Shown: positions 1 to 9,302, counted from the first letter of the stretch. The stretch: 41,546 bases of DNA from Deltaproteobacteria bacterium (GCA_021817825.1 JAKAFS010000028.1:1-41546); one strand, 5' to 3'. Notes: generated from the sequence alone by a model not told the origin. Numbers and translations: made by a program.

Positions 1-1179
1 CGGAATGATTTCGTCGCTGACCCACTGGACAATCAGGTTCTGGTCGACCACCCAAAAGCGGAAAGGATTTTGGTTGGCGGCATAATAGCTGAACGTCGTC
101 AACCAGCCATCGGCAGTGACCGGTTGATTGGTATCGATGAGCGCAAAATTTTTATCAGCGTCCAGTTCCGGCCTGCTGATGATGTTGTTGCCTGCCGCCA
201 CGTCGGACTGGGCGCAAACTTTATTCCAGACGATGATGACTTTATTGCCGGTGAGATTGGTAAAACTCGGAGTCGCAGCGGTCGGGGTCTTTCCAGCCGC
301 CTCCGCGATTTCATCACCCGTCGTATAGCCCACCAACTGATACGTCTGGCCGTCGCTGCAAGTTTTACCGACAATGTTCTGGCTGGTATCTTCCCAGGCG
401 CTATAGGAGGCGCCTATGGCCATATCGAGAACCGTGGCCTGATAAGGATTCGCACTGTTCAGACCCGTCGGCCCCAGGAAGAAGCTACCCGCCGAGCCGC
501 CGCTGACGGTCTTGTCGCTGCCGGTTTCATACATCGGGAACTCGGCATTGTTGGCGGAACCCCCGTCCGCCCACGTGCCTGCCAGGTATTTGATGACCGT
601 CACGCTGACCGTTGCCGGGGGGGGAACGTCCGTGCTGCCGGTGGCCGCAAAGGAATATCGGCGGGGCTCGCTCCAGTTGGAATCCAAATAACTGCCGATA
701 TTCGTAAGCGGTGAACCGGAGTCGGTCGAGGTATAAAAGGCATAGCATTCCAACCCCGCCTCGGAGTTGCAGGTCGCTGCCGTCACCGGCTCATAGGGAA
801 TGGTGCCCGTCGAAGCAAAATAGGCCCCAATGTTCCAGCCCGCCAGGACTGGGACGGGACTGGGGGGCGTGTAGCTATTAACACCCGCTGCCGGGGGAGT
901 GATTTCGTTGCTGACCCACTGAATCGCATCGCCGTCATCAAACACGACAAACCGAAAAGGATTCAGGTTCGCCGCGTAATAGCTGAACTCGGTCAGGAAA
1001 CCGTCCGCAGACACCGGATGATTGGTATCGATGACCGTGAAGTTGCTAAAAGTGTCCAGAAGAGGCCTCGGGCTCGCGTCGTTTCCCACGGTGATGGAAG
1101 CGGCCTGCGCAGAGGACACTGCGGCCAAGGAAACCAGCATTGCGGCCATGATGAAAATCTTCGCCACTGTTCTTTTCAT
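1..1179 (-). CDS. Secreted repeat-containing protein, C-terminus off the window
   Basis: An open frame of 393 codons begins at an ATG at 1179 and runs off the left edge without a stop, so the protein is at least 393 residues. AAGGTG lies about 5 nt upstream of the ATG. The N-terminus (MKRTVAKIF, then a hydrophobic stretch, then VSSAQAA) is a typical Sec signal peptide with a cleavage site near residue 27. The mature part contains two copies of a module reading roughly F-x-x-IDTN-x-PV-x-ADG followed by FSYYAAN-x-NPFRF and QWVS-x-EI, one near residues 45-95 and one near 340-393, about 290 residues apart. The stretch between them is rich in Gly, Ser and Thr. I recognise no named domain. Composition and position at the end of the polysaccharide locus suggest a surface or extracellular-matrix protein. 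Whether it ends in a sorting signal such as PEP-CTERM cannot be seen. Confidence 0.8.
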   Translation of the reverse strand, partial: MKRTVAKIFIMAAMLVSLAAVSSAQAASITVGNDASPRPLLDTFSNFTVIDTNHPVSADGFLTEFSYYAANLNPFRFVVFDDGDAIQWVSNEITPPAAGVNSYTPPSPVPVLAGWNIGAYFASTGTIPYEPVTAATCNSEAGLECYAFYTSTDSGSPLTNIGSYLDSNWSEPRRYSFAATGSTDVPPPATVSVTVIKYLAGTWADGGSANNAEFPMYETGSDKTVSGGSAGSFFLGPTGLNSANPYQATVLDMAIGASYSAWEDTSQNIVGKTCSDGQTYQLVGYTTGDEIAEAAGKTPTAATPSFTNLTGNKVIIVWNKVCAQSDVAAGNNIISRPELDADKNFALIDTNQPVTADGWLTTFSYYAANQNPFRFWVVDQNLIVQWVSDEIIP

Positions 1180-1280
1180 AATTTCACCTTCATTTCTGTC
1201 TCAGACAGCTCCCTCATTGTTTCTCGGAGGAACACCACTCAGGATACCGTTTCTAACAAAATGTATTCGAATAATTGGTA

Positions 1281-1309
1281 CTTATATCGCCGTTAAAACT
1301 GTCTGTCAA
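1281..1309 (-). promoter_or_regulatory. Sigma-70-type promoter of the secreted repeat protein
   Basis: On the minus strand a perfect -35 box TTGACA (1304-1309) is followed after exactly 17 nt by TATAAG (1281-1286). Transcription would begin near 1274, giving a leader of about 95 nt before the ATG at 1179. The leader contains a small hairpin (CTGTC-TGA-GACAG) shortly before the ribosome binding site. The secreted protein is therefore probably transcribed independently of the long operon upstream. Confidence 0.75.
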
Positions 1310-1322
1310 GAATATTTAAAAT

Positions 1323-2537
1323 TTATGCCCAGTACCGCGCCCTTTTCGGGTTCGGAAAGGCATCATACAACAGATGGATTTGATCCAGCATGGCCTCGGC
1401 ACTGTATGCCCGGGCGGTTTCTCTTCCTTTTTTGCCCAGGGCCGCTCTTTTTCCCGGATTTAGCGAGAGGGACGTGATCGCCTCGACAAGGGCGGCACTG
1501 TCCGCAGGCGGAACCAGGAGGCCATTTTCCCCGGGAATCACCAAATCGGGAATCCCTCCGACATTGCTGGCAATAACGGGCTTTCCCATGGCCATCGCTT
1601 CCACGATCGCTTTACCCATGCCTTCATTAAGAGAGGGAAAGACAAAGATATCAACGATAGAAAGCACGGCCGCGACATCAGACCTCCAGCCCAGGAATCG
1701 GACGTTATCGGCAATGCCGTGATCGGTCGCACACCTTAACAGATCGTCATGGAGTTCCCCATCGCCCACGAAGATAAAGAATATGTCCGGACGGACGGCC
1801 AAAATACTTGCCGCCGCCTTGAGCAGATGGATATGGCCCTTGATGGGGGTCAGCCTCCCTACGGTCCCGACGACAAATGACCCGTCCGGAAGACGCAGGC
1901 TTTTTTTCATCCCGGCAACATCTGTAACAGGTCGATTATACTTTTCTATATCGACACCGCTATGAATAATCTTGAATTTCTGTTCCCGGGCGATGCCGGC
2001 CCGGAGATGATCCCGTTTTTCCCGGAGAGTCAGGGCGACCATCGCGGTCGTGATCCCGGCGGTCCATCGTTCCAGAAGAATGAACAGGCGGGTCTGCCAT
2101 GGGTTGAAGTAACCCCAGAAGACATGGCCGTGCGGTGTATGGATGATGACAGGGACACGGCAGAGCCAGGCGGCCCAGCGGCCCAGGAGGCCCGCTTTGG
2201 AGGTGTGCGTGTGGACGATCCGGGGCTTTTCGTGCCAGAAGATATCGACCAGCGCGAAAAAAGCCAGGAGATCGGAGAGGGGCTTCAAATTCCGCACCAG
2301 ATGCCGCAGGCAGATGCGCCGAACCTGATGTTTGCTAAGGGACGAGATATTGGACAGAATCGCCTCGGTCTCCCGGTCTCCCGGTCGCTCGGCAGTAGAG
2401 ATCCCCGTCACCAGAACGACCTCATAGCGCTCCTTGTCGAGGCCGCAGACGGTCAGAAAGGTGTTTTCCGCCGATCCCCCCTTGTCGAAACGGGTGATGA
2501 CGTGGACGACCTTTGTCTTATTGCATGTGGGATTCAT
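1323..2537 (-). CDS. GT4-family glycosyltransferase
   Basis: A 404-residue GT-B-fold retaining glycosyltransferase that would add a sugar to the lipid-linked repeat unit on the cytoplasmic face of the inner membrane. The N-terminal half starts with KVVHVITRFDKGGSAENT, the usual glycine-rich acceptor-side loop. The C-terminal donor-binding half carries GTVGRLTPIKG, the FLGWRSDV segment, and the E-x7-E signature in FPSLNEGMGKAIVEAMAMGKP followed by NVGGIPDLV. The start codon overlaps the end of the amidotransferase gene by 20 nt, so the two are translationally coupled. Length is normal for GT4. Donor and linkage cannot be read from sequence. It resembles glycosyltransferases of EpsH/exosortase-type loci, but this is only an impression. 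Confidence 0.88.
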   Translation of the reverse strand: MNPTCNKTKVVHVITRFDKGGSAENTFLTVCGLDKERYEVVLVTGISTAERPGDRETEAILSNISSLSKHQVRRICLRHLVRNLKPLSDLLAFFALVDIFWHEKPRIVHTHTSKAGLLGRWAAWLCRVPVIIHTPHGHVFWGYFNPWQTRLFILLERWTAGITTAMVALTLREKRDHLRAGIAREQKFKIIHSGVDIEKYNRPVTDVAGMKKSLRLPDGSFVVGTVGRLTPIKGHIHLLKAAASILAVRPDIFFIFVGDGELHDDLLRCATDHGIADNVRFLGWRSDVAAVLSIVDIFVFPSLNEGMGKAIVEAMAMGKPVIASNVGGIPDLVIPGENGLLVPPADSAALVEAITSLSLNPGKRAALGKKGRETARAYSAEAMLDQIHLLYDAFPNPKRARYWA

Positions 2538-4428
2538 ACCAGGCCTGAAAGGCGATCAGATTCCAGATCTGCCAGGAGGTATCCCGCTTGTGATGCATCA
2601 GGCTGGCAACCAGTTCTTCGATGGCGGGATAGTGAAAAATCCCCTGCTTTGCGATCCTTTCCCGGGAAAGATGGGTGGAAATGAGATCCTGAAGATCGGT
2701 CTTCAGCCACCGGCTGATGGGCATCTCGAAGCCCCATTTGGGCCGGTGGTGCAGGGATTTGGGCAAGAGATCCTTGAAGGTTTCGATGAAAATGTATTTG
2801 CCGCGGCCCTGCCGGAGCTTCCATTCGCCGCCGATCCGGAAGGCCAGTTCGCAAACCCGGTGGTCGAGCAGCGGGACCCGTACCTCCAGGACATGATGCA
2901 TGCTCATCATGTCCACCTTCCAGAGCATATCCGCAGGAAGGGAGATCTTCAGATCGGCATAGAGCATCCGGTTGAGGGGATCGGCGGGCAGACGGCTCAG
3001 GGCGGCAGCGAACAGTTCCGGCGCCAGATGGCGTTCCGACCGGTAGTCTGCGGTCAGCAGCGCCTCTCTAGCCTCCGGCCCGAAGAGTTCATTCCAGGCC
3101 AGAACCCGCTCCGGCAGCGTCTCTTTGGCCCCGCGCAGGAATTTTTTGATCCTCCGGAATTGCTCCCCGTAGCGGTCATCGCGGGATTCAGGAAGGACCG
3201 AAACGATCGGCTCGATAATCCCCTGGCGCAAGGATCGGGGGATCCGGCTATAGCGGCGATACCACTCCTCTCCTTTGTACATGCGGTAGCCGGCGAAGAG
3301 TTCGTCGCCGCCATCGCCGGAAAGAGCGACGGCGACATCCCGGACCGTCTCGCGGGACACCATATAGGTGGGCACGGCGGAGGAATCGCCGAACGGTTCG
3401 TCAAAGGAAGACAAAACATCGGGAATCGCATCGATGATCCCCTGTGAGCTGAGCAGGATCTCGTGGTGGTCGGTCCTATGAAACGCCGCCACCTCGCGGG
3501 CATAGGAGGTTTCGTCATATAGGGGCATATCCTTGTAGCCGATGGCATAGGTCTTTACCGGCCGGGAGGCGTTGCGCGCCATGAGCCCCACGATGACGCT
3601 GGAATCGATCCCCCCGCTCAGGAAGGCTCCCAGGGGGACATCGGCGACCATCTGACCGCGGACAGCCTCTTCCAGGGTCCGAAACAGTGCCGCCTTCATT
3701 TCCTCAACATCGAAAGACTCCACTGCCTCGCCGGGCGACCGGGGAGCGATGTCCCAAAACTTCTCCTCTTCGACGACGCCATCGTGAACCGTGAGGATAT
3801 GGCCGGGGCGGAGCTTTCGGATGTTCTTGAAGATGGTATGAGGAGCAGGGATATAATTGAGGCCAAGATAGAGATCCAGGGCCTCCAAAGCGATCTCTTT
3901 TTTAACCGTCGGATCGGCGAGGAGCGCCTTGATCTCCGAGGCAAAGAGAAAGCGCTTTCCATCCCAGTAATAGACGAGCGGCTTGATGCCGACAGGATCG
4001 CGGGCCAAGACGAGGGCCTGCGTTTTTTCCGACCAGAGGGCCAGGGCGAACATCCCATTGAGTCTGGCAATACCCGCCGATCCTTCCTCCTCGAAGAGGT
4101 GAATGATCGCTTCGCTGTCGGTCCGGGATCGAAAGCGATGCCCCTTGCCCTCCAGCTCCGTCCGCAAGGCGGCAAAGTTGTAGATCTCGCCGTTGAAAAC
4201 CATCCAGAGGGTCTTGTCCTCGTTCGACATAGGCTGACGGCCGGCTTCCGACAGGTCGATGATGCTAAGACGCCGATGACCGAGGCCGCAGCCGACACCG
4301 CCCTGATGGCGCAGATAGACATCGGAATCGTCCGGTCCCCGGTGGGCCAACAGGTCGGTCATGCGACGCAAGAGCCCCTCGTCGATCGGACCACCCGTAA
4401 AATCAACTTTTCCGCAGATGCCGCACAT
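2518..4428 (-). CDS. asnB: Glutamine-dependent amidotransferase, asparagine synthase family
   Basis: A 636-residue class II glutamine amidotransferase. Met1 is followed by Cys2 (MCGICG), the N-terminal nucleophile exposed after Met removal, so ammonia would come from glutamine. HRGPDD (29-34) and FNGEIYN (78-84) are the expected glutaminase motifs. The synthetase half has the ATP pyrophosphatase loop SGGIDSS (271-277) and SGDGGDELFAGY downstream. In a polysaccharide locus such proteins are thought to amidate a uronic acid or another carboxylated sugar rather than to make free asparagine. Length and context fit the exosortase-associated amidotransferase group (TIGR03108 from memory). No convincing Shine-Dalgarno sequence precedes the ATG. 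An inverted repeat sits about 30 nt upstream. Confidence 0.9.
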   Translation of the reverse strand: MCGICGKVDFTGGPIDEGLLRRMTDLLAHRGPDDSDVYLRHQGGVGCGLGHRRLSIIDLSEAGRQPMSNEDKTLWMVFNGEIYNFAALRTELEGKGHRFRSRTDSEAIIHLFEEEGSAGIARLNGMFALALWSEKTQALVLARDPVGIKPLVYYWDGKRFLFASEIKALLADPTVKKEIALEALDLYLGLNYIPAPHTIFKNIRKLRPGHILTVHDGVVEEEKFWDIAPRSPGEAVESFDVEEMKAALFRTLEEAVRGQMVADVPLGAFLSGGIDSSVIVGLMARNASRPVKTYAIGYKDMPLYDETSYAREVAAFHRTDHHEILLSSQGIIDAIPDVLSSFDEPFGDSSAVPTYMVSRETVRDVAVALSGDGGDELFAGYRMYKGEEWYRRYSRIPRSLRQGIIEPIVSVLPESRDDRYGEQFRRIKKFLRGAKETLPERVLAWNELFGPEAREALLTADYRSERHLAPELFAAALSRLPADPLNRMLYADLKISLPADMLWKVDMMSMHHVLEVRVPLLDHRVCELAFRIGGEWKLRQGRGKYIFIETFKDLLPKSLHHRPKWGFEMPISRWLKTDLQDLISTHLSRERIAKQGIFHYPAIEELVASLMHHKRDTSWQIWNLIAFQAWYESHMQ

Positions 4429-4457
4429 AGGTGATGTCTAATTTCCGGCCGTCAAGT

Positions 4458-4477
4458 TTTGAAGTAACAACTTCAAA
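4458..4477. repeat. Perfect 8-bp inverted repeat upstream of asnB
   Basis: TTTGAAGT and ACTTCAAA flank a 4-nt AACA spacer in the 147-bp gap between the GT9 gene and asnB. It is not followed by a T run on either strand, so it is more likely an operator or an mRNA hairpin close to the asnB start than a terminator. Its function is unknown. Confidence 0.4.
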
Positions 4478-4575
4478 GTGTTTGTCATCCTGAGTTTCAT
4501 CCCCTTGAATAATGCTTTGGCGTGCTTATTTTCCGCTGGAAAAACTTTAAGGCAGCTGAGGCCATTGTTTGCCTC

Positions 4576-5640
4576 TTATTGAGGTAAAAAGTGCTTCAGA
4601 AGATCGATTGCTGCCATCAGAACCTCATCCGTTGAGATCCTGTCGAGACATAAGGGTCGCACGCAATTTTTTTCTCTGCAAGGACGACATGGCACCTCTT
4701 TCTGAATGACCCGATATCGATCCTGCGTTGTGTAAGGTCCGAACAGCCGGGGATCTTCAGGGCCAAAAAGAGCAACGAGCGGGGTTTGGGTCGCAGCGGC
4801 AATGTGCATGGGACCACTGTCGTTGGTCAGCAAAAGATCGAGTCGGCCAATGATGTAGGGAAGTTCATCCAGGGGTATGGATCCAGAAAGGTTCAATACG
4901 TCAGATTGTATCCCGCTCTCGATTGCAGATGCGATATTTCGCTCTGCCGGTCCTCCCAGAAGAATGATCTGAGCGTTGAAGCGCTCAATGAGTTTTGTGG
5001 CAACACGGGCAAAACGTTCCGGCGCCCAGCGCCGATTGGCTCGATCGCCACCCGGATTGATTCCGATCAGAATCGTTCCCGGCAATCCTGCGAAGATACA
5101 TTCCCATTTCGCTGCGATATCGGGGTTCCAGAAGATCTCGATTCCGCGATCATCTAAAACGGCTCCGGTTTTTAATGCGATTTCCTGCATCGCATCGACA
5201 ACATGGCGCCCCTCAAATGTCGAGGCCGGGACCACGTCAGTGAGGAAGTGGCCGAATCCATAGCGATCATGACCGATCTTGACCTTGGCGTTGAGCAGTG
5301 AAAATAGAAAACCCATTTTCAGCGCACCGGTTCGTGTACTGATCCGATAGAGATTGACAATTTGATCGAATTCCTTCCGGTGAAGTGTTTTAACTAATTC
5401 AATAATATCTAAAAAGCGTTTTTTATCCGTTCTCAATTCGCGAATCGGAAATGCATAAACCTTCTCAAAGTAAGGGTATGCCTTAGCAATCAGTGCCCCC
5501 TCGGAAGAGGTGAGAAGGGAAATGGTAACGCAACCCTTTCCAGTGTTAAAAATAGACCGGATTGCCTTGGATGCAAGAATAAGATCCCCGATCCCGGCTA
5601 TCAGAATAATCAGAATTCTCTGTGGGTTTTTGGTTATCAA
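4576..5640 (-). CDS. GT9-family glycosyltransferase (heptosyltransferase type)
   Basis: A 354-residue GT-B-fold enzyme of the ADP-heptose:LPS heptosyltransferase family. The N-terminus has RILIILIAGIGDLILASKAI, the GT9 opening with the GxGDxxL pattern. The C-terminal half contains INPGGDRANRRWAPERFA, LLGGPAE, and LLTNDSGPMHIAAA followed by LVALFGPEDP, which bind the nucleotide sugar. A Cys-rich tail segment (CRPCREKNC) is common in this family in deltaproteobacteria. The surrounding sequence is visibly more AT-rich than the flanking GT4 genes, which hints at separate acquisition. The acceptor is unknown. A sugar of the exopolysaccharide repeat is more likely than lipid A core, given the operon. 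Confidence 0.88.
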   Translation of the reverse strand: MITKNPQRILIILIAGIGDLILASKAIRSIFNTGKGCVTISLLTSSEGALIAKAYPYFEKVYAFPIRELRTDKKRFLDIIELVKTLHRKEFDQIVNLYRISTRTGALKMGFLFSLLNAKVKIGHDRYGFGHFLTDVVPASTFEGRHVVDAMQEIALKTGAVLDDRGIEIFWNPDIAAKWECIFAGLPGTILIGINPGGDRANRRWAPERFARVATKLIERFNAQIILLGGPAERNIASAIESGIQSDVLNLSGSIPLDELPYIIGRLDLLLTNDSGPMHIAAATQTPLVALFGPEDPRLFGPYTTQDRYRVIQKEVPCRPCREKNCVRPLCLDRISTDEVLMAAIDLLKHFLPQ

Positions 5641-5694
5641 TGGTGTTCGGGTACGTTTAGAGTTATGAGGGATTTTCTTCCTCTGACTTTGAAT

Positions 5695-8094
5695 TTATTG
5701 CACTTCCAATTTTTGCTGATGGGCATCTGCGCGGCGGGGCAAAAAAGATGCCAGCAAAAATGCGCTTAACAGTAACAGCAAGTAACAGGAGAGCACCGTC
5801 AATCGACCGAAGCCTTCCCAGGGAATACCTATCGAAGGGATGAACATCATGGTAGTAAAAGAAGCGCCGATGCCGAATACAATTGGCAGCAGAGCTGTGG
5901 CAAGGGTTGAGACCCTTGAAGACCAGACGTCGTAATAGGTGGCACCCCAAAACAGGATTGTAGCGGGAAGGATATAGCGCGTGGCGGTGACGATCACCGT
6001 CAGATTAATTTTTTCAGCTATAACGTTATACATCAAATATGAATCTCCGAGATCCTGAAGCTTTAGATCGAAAGCATTGCCCGGTAATATATAAAGTGTC
6101 CAAAGAATCAGGCTAATGATGATTCCTTTGATGATCGAAGATGCCTCCTGGGCCAAAAACCAGGCCGCCAGCAATAATGGAAAGGCTGTAATATGTACCG
6201 TATTTTCCAAAGTGCTCGACGTTCCCAGATAGAAAAAGACCACCCAGAGGGCCATCCAAGTCTCTCTTTGTAGCTTTTCCTTGAAGAGCACAAAGAGGAC
6301 GGGTGTGTGACATGCCAGAGAAAGTGCTTTCCATTCAACAGCCATTGGATAAGCAATGATCACTACAGCAGGCGTAAAACATGCGGCACCCAAGAGTATG
6401 ATATGATTTCTTCCTGGTACGCCCCGCAAGCGAAACCATAAAAAAACTACGGCCAGAAGCAAAATGAAACTTGCCAGAATCCATCTGTCGGGTAAATCCA
6501 CCGCTGCGTAGGCATTAAAATAAGTCAGCCTACGAATGGCGAGCCCTGTCCAAACGGAAAAAAAGATAACTGGCCATGCCTGCCGATGTTTGGCGGCGGC
6601 GACAAAACCGATTAACGGGATCGATAAAGCTACCCAGTTCAGAAGATGGTAGGGGTTGGCAGCGAGAAATATGAACGAAAAGACAGCAGTGAATGTAAAT
6701 AAAATGAAGCTATCTTCGTTGATTATTTTTTTACCCAGAAAATATTTGAGCAGCTTATAGATGGCCACCGAGCAAGACAGAAAGAGAAGAGCCAGGATTG
6801 GATGGGCCATCATAAAATTGGCGCTAAAGGGCAGGCACAGTGAAATTGCATCGGGAAGACTGAACATCGAAGCGAATATTGCTATTGCGCCGATTATCAA
6901 CACGCCGCCGGGAATAGCGAATGCCCCACCAAGTGTCCTTTGCCGAGGCACCTCGAAAAGTGCGGCATAGACTAATAGGATGGCCAAAACAATGGTCGCA
7001 AAGATTAGGATAAGGCCGGCAGGACTTGCGGGCTGTTGGACGAGCTTCGCGAGACGCTGCCGGTGAAGTTCCTCAATCGTTGAAACGTAGGGGACGCCTG
7101 TATAGATTCGAGTGAATTCTTTTTTAATTAATGAATATTGATCCGTGGCTCCGCTCATCAAATCAAGCGCCGGTAAAGCCAGAGAGGGATAAAATGGAGA
7201 AACTCCTGCCAAAAGCGACAGGGTAGGAGCCCAATCAATTTGAAGTACTCTTTGAGGACCTCCTTTTTTTATGGGTTTGCCTGTCAAAACAAAAGGGGTC
7301 TCTATGACTAGAGGGTTACGATCCGTGTGGAACCCCCTATAGTCCATCCCGTGCTCGGATGTAATCAGAACAATATCCTCATCTGTTGTGAGGCTGACCA
7401 GTTTTCTGACATAATCGTCAAACAGCGGTAAGGCTTTGAGACACTCTTTGGATGCGGGAGTTTGAAGATGACCTATATGATCGAGACTGACGAATTGAAC
7501 GACTGCGAAATCCCACGGATGCTTTTTCAGAAAAGGATAAGCCTGGCGAAAAATATCATGAGCGGCTTTTGCATACTCGCTGAATGCAAATGATTGCTTT
7601 CTATAGGCATTAATGTCAGTGTAAGCACCATAAGCGCCGCTGATTAATGGCCCAAAAAGAGCAACACGTTTCCCCTGTAAGGACATTCGTTTGAAGATGT
7701 TGTCATATGTCGCCGTGCCTGGATGAAAATCATCCATCAACGAAAAGGGGCTGGCCATGATCCCCGCAAATATTGCTTTATCTCCTGCCATTGACAATGG
7801 CGTGGACAAAACCTCCGAAGTTCCCCAGGCGCCTTTCTCCCGGTATTGGGAAATAAAAGGCATGTGGTTGCTGAAAACAGCGTCCTTCTGGAGGCTGTCT
7901 ATCAGGATAACCAGAATTCTTCCTTTTTGCGTCGGAATATCGATACTTCCAGAAGACGTGTTAGGAACCTGCCTGTTGTGGGCTGTCAGCAATGCTGAAA
8001 TACCGTAAAAGAACATACTCAAGAAAATGGCCAGTGCAAAAAAAATGACAAGTGTCTGTCTTTTAAATATTTGTTTAAGTTTGTTTATTCCCAT
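5695..8094 (-). CDS. Polytopic membrane phosphotransferase with alkaline-phosphatase-like domain (PIG-O/PIG-N-like)
   Basis: A 799-residue protein. One membrane anchor (about residues 13-34) is followed by an extracytoplasmic alkaline-phosphatase/phosphodiesterase fold (about 58-300) and then by roughly ten or more transmembrane helices to the C-terminus. The layout and motifs resemble eukaryotic GPI ethanolamine-phosphate transferases. ILIDS carries Asp66, and STPLS carries the likely nucleophile Thr98. SLDHIGHL supplies Asp205, His206 and His209. TSEHGM has Glu247 where the family usually has Asp, followed by His248, with His256 further on. By homology it would place phosphoethanolamine or a similar phospho-group on the glycan in the periplasm. 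An active exporter-coupled phosphodiesterase is an alternative. The gene is AT-rich compared with its neighbours. Confidence 0.75.
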   Translation of the reverse strand: MGINKLKQIFKRQTLVIFFALAIFLSMFFYGISALLTAHNRQVPNTSSGSIDIPTQKGRILVILIDSLQKDAVFSNHMPFISQYREKGAWGTSEVLSTPLSMAGDKAIFAGIMASPFSLMDDFHPGTATYDNIFKRMSLQGKRVALFGPLISGAYGAYTDINAYRKQSFAFSEYAKAAHDIFRQAYPFLKKHPWDFAVVQFVSLDHIGHLQTPASKECLKALPLFDDYVRKLVSLTTDEDIVLITSEHGMDYRGFHTDRNPLVIETPFVLTGKPIKKGGPQRVLQIDWAPTLSLLAGVSPFYPSLALPALDLMSGATDQYSLIKKEFTRIYTGVPYVSTIEELHRQRLAKLVQQPASPAGLILIFATIVLAILLVYAALFEVPRQRTLGGAFAIPGGVLIIGAIAIFASMFSLPDAISLCLPFSANFMMAHPILALLFLSCSVAIYKLLKYFLGKKIINEDSFILFTFTAVFSFIFLAANPYHLLNWVALSIPLIGFVAAAKHRQAWPVIFFSVWTGLAIRRLTYFNAYAAVDLPDRWILASFILLLAVVFLWFRLRGVPGRNHIILLGAACFTPAVVIIAYPMAVEWKALSLACHTPVLFVLFKEKLQRETWMALWVVFFYLGTSSTLENTVHITAFPLLLAAWFLAQEASSIIKGIIISLILWTLYILPGNAFDLKLQDLGDSYLMYNVIAEKINLTVIVTATRYILPATILFWGATYYDVWSSRVSTLATALLPIVFGIGASFTTMMFIPSIGIPWEGFGRLTVLSCYLLLLLSAFLLASFLPRRADAHQQKLEVQ

Positions 8095-8153
8095 GGCTGG
8101 CTATTCATCTTTCAAACTGTCTGAATAAGTCATTTAGAAATGCTTCTATCCGA

Positions 8154-9302
8154 TCAAACCATCGCCTTATCGCGCATGAGTTCAAGCACACGCTCCGGCG
8201 TGATCAATCTCATGCAGTCATGGGTTTTGATTTTACAAGTACCAAGATTGCAACCAATGCAGGGCAGCTCGTCGATTCTTAAAACGTGATGCATGCTCCC
8301 GATAGGTGCCCAATTTTCTTTGACCGTAGGACCCATGAAAGAGATAGTGGGAACATTGAGCGCCACGGCGCAGTGCAGGGGACCGGAATTGTTGCAGACC
8401 AGGAGTTGGCACTCGGCAAGAAGGGCGATAAAGCCTCGTAAATCAGCATTATTGTATACGCTAAGCTCTCTTTTATCGCCCTTGACACTGGCCAGGACTT
8501 CCTCGATGACCGGGCCATCGGAGGGACCGCCCATTAAAATGACTTCCGACCCGGAGCGGCAGCGAATCAGATCGATCAGTTCGCCGTAATGAGCGGCCGG
8601 CCAGCGCTGGGTCGCATAATAGGCGCCGGGATGGATGGCGATTTTGCTTTTCGTGAGCAATCCACGGTTATCGAGCCACTGCCTCGCCGACTTTTTTTCC
8701 TCTGCCGATACATAGATCGCCGGCTTTCTATTCATCGCGAAGAGAATGCCACTTTTCCCAAGGAGGTCGAGCAGGGAATCGACCGCGTGCCGATTGCCCT
8801 CTATATTTATCTCAGGATCGTTGAAGAAGATCTCCCGGCCAAAGGCGGCAAAGCCGATCCGACGGGAAGCGCGGCTCAGGCATGTCAGAAACGCCGTGAA
8901 CAACTCTTCATCGGCATGGAGATCGATGGCCAGATCGAACCGTCGCGACCGCAGTTGTCGGATTCGTCTCATCTTCTCCAGCAGGGAGACCCGACGGTCA
9001 TAGACGATCACCTCGTCCACATGGGGATTGTTTTTGAGTATCGGGGCATTGGCCGGTGTGGCCAGGACCGTCAGCCGGGCCTGGGGCCAAGCCTCCTTGA
9101 GGGCTCGAAAGACGGGCGTGGACAGCGCCATGTCACCCACCCGGTCGATGCGGATGCAGAAGATATGTTGGATATCCCGGAACGGAGCCATCCCTTTCCG
9201 ATTCGCAAAGGGCAGGCCAAGCGCTTTCGCGAACAGGCCCCGGGAAGTGAGATAGAGGGTTTTTAGACTCGCCTTCAGAGAGGGTTCAGGTGCGCGTGGC
9301 AT
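8154..9302 (-). CDS. GT9-family glycosyltransferase (heptosyltransferase type)
   Basis: A 382-residue GT9 enzyme, the second of two in the locus. After an N-terminal extension of about 45 residues comes HIFCIRIDRVGDMALSTPVF, the classic GT9 opening. Further on are IAIHPGAYYATQRWPA, LMGGPSD, and CNNSGPLHCAVALNVPTISFMGPT, which form the nucleotide-sugar site. The tail contains CIGCNLGTC, similar to the Cys-rich tail of the other GT9. Its ATG at 9302 lies inside the end of the upstream methyltransferase gene (17-nt overlap), so it belongs to the same operon. The first ~40 residues are not needed for the fold, but the overlap makes this start plausible. Confidence 0.87.
   Translation of the reverse strand: MPRAPEPSLKASLKTLYLTSRGLFAKALGLPFANRKGMAPFRDIQHIFCIRIDRVGDMALSTPVFRALKEAWPQARLTVLATPANAPILKNNPHVDEVIVYDRRVSLLEKMRRIRQLRSRRFDLAIDLHADEELFTAFLTCLSRASRRIGFAAFGREIFFNDPEINIEGNRHAVDSLLDLLGKSGILFAMNRKPAIYVSAEEKKSARQWLDNRGLLTKSKIAIHPGAYYATQRWPAAHYGELIDLIRCRSGSEVILMGGPSDGPVIEEVLASVKGDKRELSVYNNADLRGFIALLAECQLLVCNNSGPLHCAVALNVPTISFMGPTVKENWAPIGSMHHVLRIDELPCIGCNLGTCKIKTHDCMRLITPERVLELMRDKAMV

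Noticed and set aside
2518-4428. Asparagine-synthase-like protein as a lasso-peptide cyclase for the precursor peptide
   Set aside because: It has an intact N-terminal Cys2 glutaminase domain and lies deep in the glycosyltransferase operon, 23 kb from the peptide gene. A sugar-modifying amidotransferase is the simpler reading.
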